Source: a bacterium | GTDB lineage: Bacteria > Ratteibacteria > UBA8468 > B48-G9 > DTJG01 | Length of the DNA: 9,268 nt | Direction of reading: 5' to 3' | Assembly (NCBI GenBank): GCA_026418655.1 | Contig: JAOAAW010000029.1 | Location: 1-9,268, forward strand | In this document: positions 4,926 to 9,268 of the stretch, in pieces | How the letters are laid out: every line of letters begins with the position of its first letter | Position numbering within the stretch: position 1 is the first letter of the stretch | Made by a program: the position numbers and the translations under genes | The notes under the pieces: model-generated | The model's database searches: none | Told to the model about the DNA's origin: nothing | What the model saw: the letters and a program-made list of their open reading frames with translations, nothing else

Positions 4926-6035
4926 ATGCCTATTCTACAGGTTTTAGACTCCCATGTTCATTTTGGGAATATTTCCAGAATAAAGGAAACAAAAAGATTC
5001 TTTGCGACCAACGATATTGATAAAATATGCATTGTAAGCTCTCCCAGTTTGTCATTGATTAATTCAAATCCGCAGGCACTATGTTTCAAGGCAACATTTC
5101 CTTCAGATATATTTATTATGGGTGGTCTGGACTATTTCGGGATTACAAAATTGCAGCTGAAAAACAGGAAAAAATTTTTGGTAAAGCAACTTTTAAAAAT
5201 GATGGAAACAGGGTTTGATGGTTTGAAAATACTTGAAACTAAACCAAATCTTTTTAAGTTAATGCCATTCAAAATTGATGAACCAGAATATTACGATTTT
5301 TTTGAAATACTCCAAGAAAAAAAATTTCCTATAGTGTGGCATGTTGCTGACCCACCTGAATTCTGGGATAGACAAAAGATACATCCGCTTGCCCTAAAGA
5401 GGGGCTGGGGATATTTTTCAAAAGGATTTCCATCATACGAAGAAATAAGGCAAAAGGTAAGCCGTGTTCTTTCAAACTTTCCACATCTGAAAATAATTTT
5501 TGCACATTTTTATTTTCTTTCTCAAAACCTTGATGAAGCAGCAGATGTTCTTGAAAAACATCAAGAGGTTAATTTTGATATCACGCCAGGCGCTGAGATG
5601 TATATAAATTTTTCTCAACGACCCGAAGCGACAAGAAATTTTTTCATCAAATACCAGGACAGGATAGTTTTTGGAACAGATACAAGCATCACAGAAAAGT
5701 TTGACAGAAGGGGAACCAGAGAAAAGATATCTTTTATGAAAAGATTTCTGGAAACCGAGGATGTGTTTCATATGCCGAAGGGCGATATAAATTTTCTGTC
5801 GCAGCCTGATAAACCAATAAAGGGCATTAAACTTCCTTTTTCTGTTTTACGCAAGGTTTATAGAAAAAATTTTATGGAGATTGTTGGAAGAAAACCAAAA
5901 AAAATTGATATGAATTCTGCTATTGAAGAGTGCGTAAGGATAGGGAAAGAAGTTGAGAGTCGTTTTCCGAAAAATAAAAACTTTGGATATTCTGCAGCAG
6001 AGTATTTACAAAACCTTCAAGGAGGTAAACTATGA
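4926..6035 (+). CDS. Metal-dependent amidohydrolase, amidohydrolase-2 (ACMSD-like) type
   Basis: This 369-residue TIM-barrel protein has the family's metal-site motifs in order: DSHVHFG with His10 and His12 after the first strand, DGLKIL near residue 100, IVWHVADPPEFW with His139, IIFAHF with His194, and VFGTDTS with Asp252. The IYRKNFMEIVG-like C-terminal helix (VYRKNFMEIVGRK) is also typical of PF04909. Members hydrolyse amides or lactones or decarboxylate cyclic acids using a divalent metal; the substrate cannot be predicted. There is no signal peptide, so it is probably cytoplasmic. Two ATGs occur at 4923 and 4926; AGGA at 4917-4920 is 5 bases from the second and only 2 from the first, so 4926 is chosen. 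Its stop overlaps the next start in an ATGA, showing an operon with the SGNH gene. Confidence 0.85.
   Translation: MPILQVLDSHVHFGNISRIKETKRFFATNDIDKICIVSSPSLSLINSNPQALCFKATFPSDIFIMGGLDYFGITKLQLKNRKKFLVKQLLKMMETGFDGLKILETKPNLFKLMPFKIDEPEYYDFFEILQEKKFPIVWHVADPPEFWDRQKIHPLALKRGWGYFSKGFPSYEEIRQKVSRVLSNFPHLKIIFAHFYFLSQNLDEAADVLEKHQEVNFDITPGAEMYINFSQRPEATRNFFIKYQDRIVFGTDTSITEKFDRRGTREKISFMKRFLETEDVFHMPKGDINFLSQPDKPIKGIKLPFSVLRKVYRKNFMEIVGRKPKKIDMNSAIEECVRIGKEVESRFPKNKNFGYSAAEYLQNLQGGKL
6019..6025 (+). promoter_or_regulatory. Shine-Dalgarno AAGGAGG inside the end of the amidohydrolase gene
   Basis: AAGGAGG lies 6 bases before the ATG at 6032, encoded within the last codons of the amidohydrolase gene. 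With the ATGA overlap at 6032-6035 it indicates coupled translation. Confidence 0.75.
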
Positions 6036-8092
6036 TATGTAAGGCAGAATTTATTGTCCCGATGTTCATTACAGGTTTTTTCCTTTTCATCTCAAGAGAT
6101 GGTTGTGCTCAGGGTCTTGCACAGGGAAAGCACTTCATTTTTCAGACAAATTCCGGAGATAATTATGTGATGCAGCCGTATAAAGGCGCAACATTTAAGG
6201 TAATACCGGTTGAAGAAGGAATAACAAAAATTGAGGTTAGATATTTGAGCGAAAACCCAAGAGAGAACAGGGGTCCTTTTAACTTTACAATTGATAAGAA
6301 AAATCTTTACTGGGAAAGTGGACTTGATGGAGGGTTGTTTTTCCCTTCCTATCTCAATCACACTGTAGAAGTGAAAAGTGACAAAAACATTATGATATTT
6401 TTGAATTTTGGTGGATATTATTTAAGAAACCCACATGGTGGATATGCTGTGCCAAGTGTGGATGGTTCAGGAAAATTGTTTTATGCCTGGCTTGTAACCT
6501 CTGAGGACCCGCAAACAAAAAAACCAGAGGAAAATGCCTGTGTGAGAATTATCGCCCTCCAGCCAGATACTGTTATAACAATCAAAGGACAGGAAGACAA
6601 GAAAGCTTTTGGAAAACTTGCAGAAAAAGAAGAGACAAGAATTAAGATGAAAGATAACAAATTCATTGAGTTAAACTATGGTTGCGCATGGGGATTCAGG
6701 GAAATAACATCCACAAAGCCGATATTGGTTTATGTTACGCCTTGTTCTCTTAATAATTTTACAATGCTGCATCCAACATATGAATCAGGCAAGGAGAGAT
6801 ATGTTGGAAAAGAGTTTTATGGCGGAGTTAATCCGTATCCATCAAACAACTTCTATCCATGTATCGTTGTTACCTGTCTTGAAGACAATACAGATGTCTA
6901 CATTGAAGAAATGAAGGACGACGGAACAGTTGTCAAAAAAACCCAGGCATCAAGAACCCTGACTCAGGGAGAAGAATATACATTTTATCTTACCTCAGGG
7001 GTTCCATGGTACAGAATAGTTTCAACAAAAGATATTTATGCCTATACTTCAAGGGCAATGTTGAATGGCTATGCGTACACCAGGGATACGCTATTTTTGC
7101 CCGATATTAACGGTGTATTCTGTGGTTCTGATTTTATTGTAAATATTGGCATGGAAACTCTTGCGTACTCTTCAAAACCAAAGTGTCATCTGACTGTTTA
7201 CAGTTTTGATGGCAAATTTTCACCTTTTAGTATGCAACTTGAAGATGGTTATTCTCTTCTGGGTTGTCCAAGAGTTTATGGGCAGAAACAATACCTTGTT
7301 TCATTTTCGGATCCAGGACTTGTTCAGTACAATTCTGCCTATTCCGCGACCTATGCAATACCTGTTGATAGTCCTGTCGCATCCATCTATTTAGGACCAG
7401 AAAAAGTCAAAAAGATTAACCCGCCCAAACAGGAAACTGTTTTTGTGCCGAAAAAAGTCGACAATGAGTTTAAAAATCTTTCTGTTGAAGAAAAGATTGC
7501 AAGGTTCAGGAACGAATATCTTTTGAAAAAAAGACCTGTAAAGATAATTGGCTTTGGAGATTCTGTTACGCAGAGTGCAAGGGTCAGTGGCGCAGAAACA
7601 TTTTACCAGATAATAGCAAAAAAATTAAAAGAAAAATATGGATATGAGAATATTACTGTTGTTAACAGAGGAATAGGCGGGAATAATGTTTTTCATGCTT
7701 TAAGCAGAATAAGAGAAGATGTGGTTGCTGAAAACCCGCAGCTTGTCTTTGTGATGTTTGGCGTGAATGACGGATACAGGGGTATGAATATTCCGGTCTT
7801 TGAGAAAAACATGAAAAAGATTATTGAGATACTTGAAACAGAAACAAACGCCTTGATTGTGGTGCTGGGTCCAACACCTTTAACCACAGACAGGGAAGCA
7901 TTCAGATCCTATGATAAAGCGGTTGAAAAATTGAGCAAAGAGAAAAAAATTCCATTTATCAGCATGCAGGAAATTATAATGACACAGCCAGAATGGGACA
8001 ACAAACTTTATACTGACTTCTGTCATCCAGGACCAGAAGGACACAAAATTATGGCTGAAGGTGTCTGGAAATTATTGGAAAATGAGAAATGA
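6032..8092 (+). CDS. Exported two-part protein: IgGFc-binding-like beta region plus SGNH/GDSL hydrolase
   Basis: The 686-residue product starts with a hydrophobic signal-like segment (about 8-20, cleavage possibly near CAQG at 25-28), so it is likely exported. Residues about 30-470 are beta-rich. Two blocks of the type STKPILVYVT (from 227) and STKDIYAYTS (from 331), with CIVVTCLEDNTDVYI between them, resemble the repeating 'special effects of P on S' strands of the IgGFc-binding N-terminal domain (PF17517); this assignment is tentative. After a Lys/Pro linker, residues about 504-686 form a complete SGNH hydrolase: GFGDSVTQ (nucleophile Ser511), NRGIGGNN (block II glycines 547-550), FGVND (Asn579) and DFCHPGPEGH (Asp662, His665). 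SGNH enzymes of this kind commonly remove acetyl or other acyl groups from sugars. ATGA overlaps join it to both neighbours. The acyl-sugar substrate is inference from context. Confidence 0.85.
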   Translation: MICKAEFIVPMFITGFFLFISRDGCAQGLAQGKHFIFQTNSGDNYVMQPYKGATFKVIPVEEGITKIEVRYLSENPRENRGPFNFTIDKKNLYWESGLDGGLFFPSYLNHTVEVKSDKNIMIFLNFGGYYLRNPHGGYAVPSVDGSGKLFYAWLVTSEDPQTKKPEENACVRIIALQPDTVITIKGQEDKKAFGKLAEKEETRIKMKDNKFIELNYGCAWGFREITSTKPILVYVTPCSLNNFTMLHPTYESGKERYVGKEFYGGVNPYPSNNFYPCIVVTCLEDNTDVYIEEMKDDGTVVKKTQASRTLTQGEEYTFYLTSGVPWYRIVSTKDIYAYTSRAMLNGYAYTRDTLFLPDINGVFCGSDFIVNIGMETLAYSSKPKCHLTVYSFDGKFSPFSMQLEDGYSLLGCPRVYGQKQYLVSFSDPGLVQYNSAYSATYAIPVDSPVASIYLGPEKVKKINPPKQETVFVPKKVDNEFKNLSVEEKIARFRNEYLLKKRPVKIIGFGDSVTQSARVSGAETFYQIIAKKLKEKYGYENITVVNRGIGGNNVFHALSRIREDVVAENPQLVFVMFGVNDGYRGMNIPVFEKNMKKIIEILETETNALIVVLGPTPLTTDREAFRSYDKAVEKLSKEKKIPFISMQEIIMTQPEWDNKLYTDFCHPGPEGHKIMAEGVWKLLENEK

Positions 8093-9268
8093 AGGATATA
8101 AATCCTGTGAAACTTGATGATGGTCTTTATTTTACTGACCTTGGCAGATGTTATCCCACATTTGCAATCTCTGAAAAACGCAGCAAAACAAAATGGAGAA
8201 AGTTTTACTATGAAACAGATAAGTTTTCAGGTGTGTTGCTTGTTGCCTGTTATGGCGTAAATCCGCCTGTTTTAAGTCTGCCTGTTAATATTAAAGGAAG
8301 ACACAAGATTTTTGCAGGACTTTATGGTGAATTCGGATTCAGTGCCGGCATACGAATTAAATTGAAAAAAGACCAGTGCTTTCAGACCCTTATTGCACAG
8401 AATTCAATTTCAAGAGGAGATGTTATCAATGAGGTTTTCTGGAAAGAGGCAAATCTGACCGACGAAATAATACAGATAGCGGTTCAGAGTAAAAAGGATG
8501 AGGACAGGATTACTTCTGGTATTGCATACATCCGGCTTGTTCCAGTAAAAGAAATATCCAGACCCGATGAAAAACCCGATATATATCTTGCAGCTTTTAA
8601 TGATGCATACTCGTTTATTTACTATAACAGACCAGAGACAATCAGGGATATTCAGGAACAGATAGATATTTTCAGGGATACACCTTTCAAAAAAATATAC
8701 TGGGGAATGGCAGCAGGAGATGTGGCTACATATCCAACAGATGTGGGTTCAAGAACAAACATTGATCTTGATGTATATCCAAGAATTGGAGATATAAATT
8801 ATGCGGAAAGCTGCAAGATTTTTAGACAGAAAAACCTTGATATTCTGAAGATTGCTATAGAACATGCAAAAAAAATAGGACTTGAATTTCATGTATATCA
8901 CAGATTAGGATTTGTTGCAGGACAACCGCCATGGGAAGAAATGATGTATTCAAGATTTTTCTACGAGAATCAGGAATTTTTGTGCTATGACAGGGATGGA
9001 ACGAAGATTTCAAGATTGAGCTATGCATATCCTGAAGTTCAACAGCATTGTATAGAACTTTATAGAGAGGTTGCTGATTATGGAGTTGATGGAATAAATT
9101 TTGCATTTCACAGAGGAGTTCCACTTCTATTATTTGAAAAACCGATTATTGAGGGATTCAGGAAAAAATATGGAGAAGACCCGAGAAAAGTTCCTGATAC
9201 TGACCGGCGTCTTTTTGATTTTAGAAGCAATATCATTACTAACTTTATGAGCAGGGTCAGGCAAGAGT
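8089..9268 (+). CDS. Glycosyl-hydrolase-like (GHL10-type) TIM-barrel protein, 5' part (runs off right edge)
   Basis: An uninterrupted frame of 393 codons runs from the ATG at 8089 to the window end. The ATG overlaps the SGNH stop (ATGA), and an in-frame TGA at 8083-8085 rules out an earlier start. No good Shine-Dalgarno sequence is seen, so translation is probably coupled. Residues 1 to about 160 look like a beta-sandwich (GRHKIFAGLYGEFGFSAGI, then IAYIRLVPVKE). From about 164 a barrel follows: IYLAAFNDAYSF, KKIYWGMAAGDVATYP, a helix leading to LEFHVYHRLGF, and YGVDGINFAFHRGVPLL (331-347), then FRKKYGEDPRKVPDTDRRLF. The last segments are typical of 'family 10 glycosylhydrolase' proteins common in Planctomycetes and Lentisphaerae. 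Catalytic residues cannot be assigned with confidence. There is no signal peptide, so it may act in the cytoplasm. Confidence 0.7.
   Translation, partial: MKDINPVKLDDGLYFTDLGRCYPTFAISEKRSKTKWRKFYYETDKFSGVLLVACYGVNPPVLSLPVNIKGRHKIFAGLYGEFGFSAGIRIKLKKDQCFQTLIAQNSISRGDVINEVFWKEANLTDEIIQIAVQSKKDEDRITSGIAYIRLVPVKEISRPDEKPDIYLAAFNDAYSFIYYNRPETIRDIQEQIDIFRDTPFKKIYWGMAAGDVATYPTDVGSRTNIDLDVYPRIGDINYAESCKIFRQKNLDILKIAIEHAKKIGLEFHVYHRLGFVAGQPPWEEMMYSRFFYENQEFLCYDRDGTKISRLSYAYPEVQQHCIELYREVADYGVDGINFAFHRGVPLLLFEKPIIEGFRKKYGEDPRKVPDTDRRLFDFRSNIITNFMSRVRQE

Overview
The window reads as one chromosomal segment from a low-to-moderate GC, Gram-negative-type bacterium. An OmpA-family protein and a PEGA-domain lipid- or periplasm-facing protein indicate a diderm envelope. 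The prepilin with the G|[22 protein letters not shown] start and a C-terminal HX9DG motif, paired with a GntR/LacI-hybrid regulator and glycan-degrading genes, is a style typical of the PVC group (Lentisphaerae, Planctomycetes) and related lineages such as Omnitrophota. Arginine is mostly encoded by AGA/AGG. The taxonomic suggestion is inference from gene style only. No rRNA, tRNA, CRISPR array, insertion sequence or phage gene was seen.

Left part (1-2826), cell envelope. The first 97 bases hold the N-terminus of a GT4-type glycosyltransferase on the minus strand, running off the left edge, with a consensus-like promoter that would give an almost leaderless mRNA. After a 329-base divergent intergenic region come three plus-strand genes: an exported protein with two PEGA-like domains, the large-conductance mechanosensitive channel MscL, and an exported OmpA-like protein with a long tetrapeptide-repeat spacer. 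PEGA and mscL are 26 bases apart and probably cotranscribed; the OmpA gene follows after 82 bases.

Right part (2908-9268), a regulated glycan or sugar-ester locus. A near-perfect sigma70-type promoter drives a GntR-family regulator with a LacI-type sensor domain, which starts with TTG. Its last codons form the Shine-Dalgarno sequence of a prepilin-like gene. After a 182-base gap, carrying a concentric dyad around an extended -10-like element, come three tightly coupled genes, with ATGA overlaps at both junctions: a cytoplasmic-looking metal-dependent amidohydrolase (PF04909 type), an exported two-part protein joining an IgGFc-binding-like beta-rich region to a complete SGNH/GDSL hydrolase, and the first 393 residues of a glycosyl-hydrolase-like (GHL10-type) TIM-barrel protein that runs off the right edge.

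A working model (inference): the sensor domain of the regulator detects a sugar, the pseudopilin and the IgGFc-like/SGNH protein act at or outside the surface on an acylated glycan, and the GHL-like enzyme and amidohydrolase process products. The most unusual items are the IgGFc-like/SGNH fusion and its coupling to an amidohydrolase and a GHL-like enzyme behind a regulator-pseudopilin pair.
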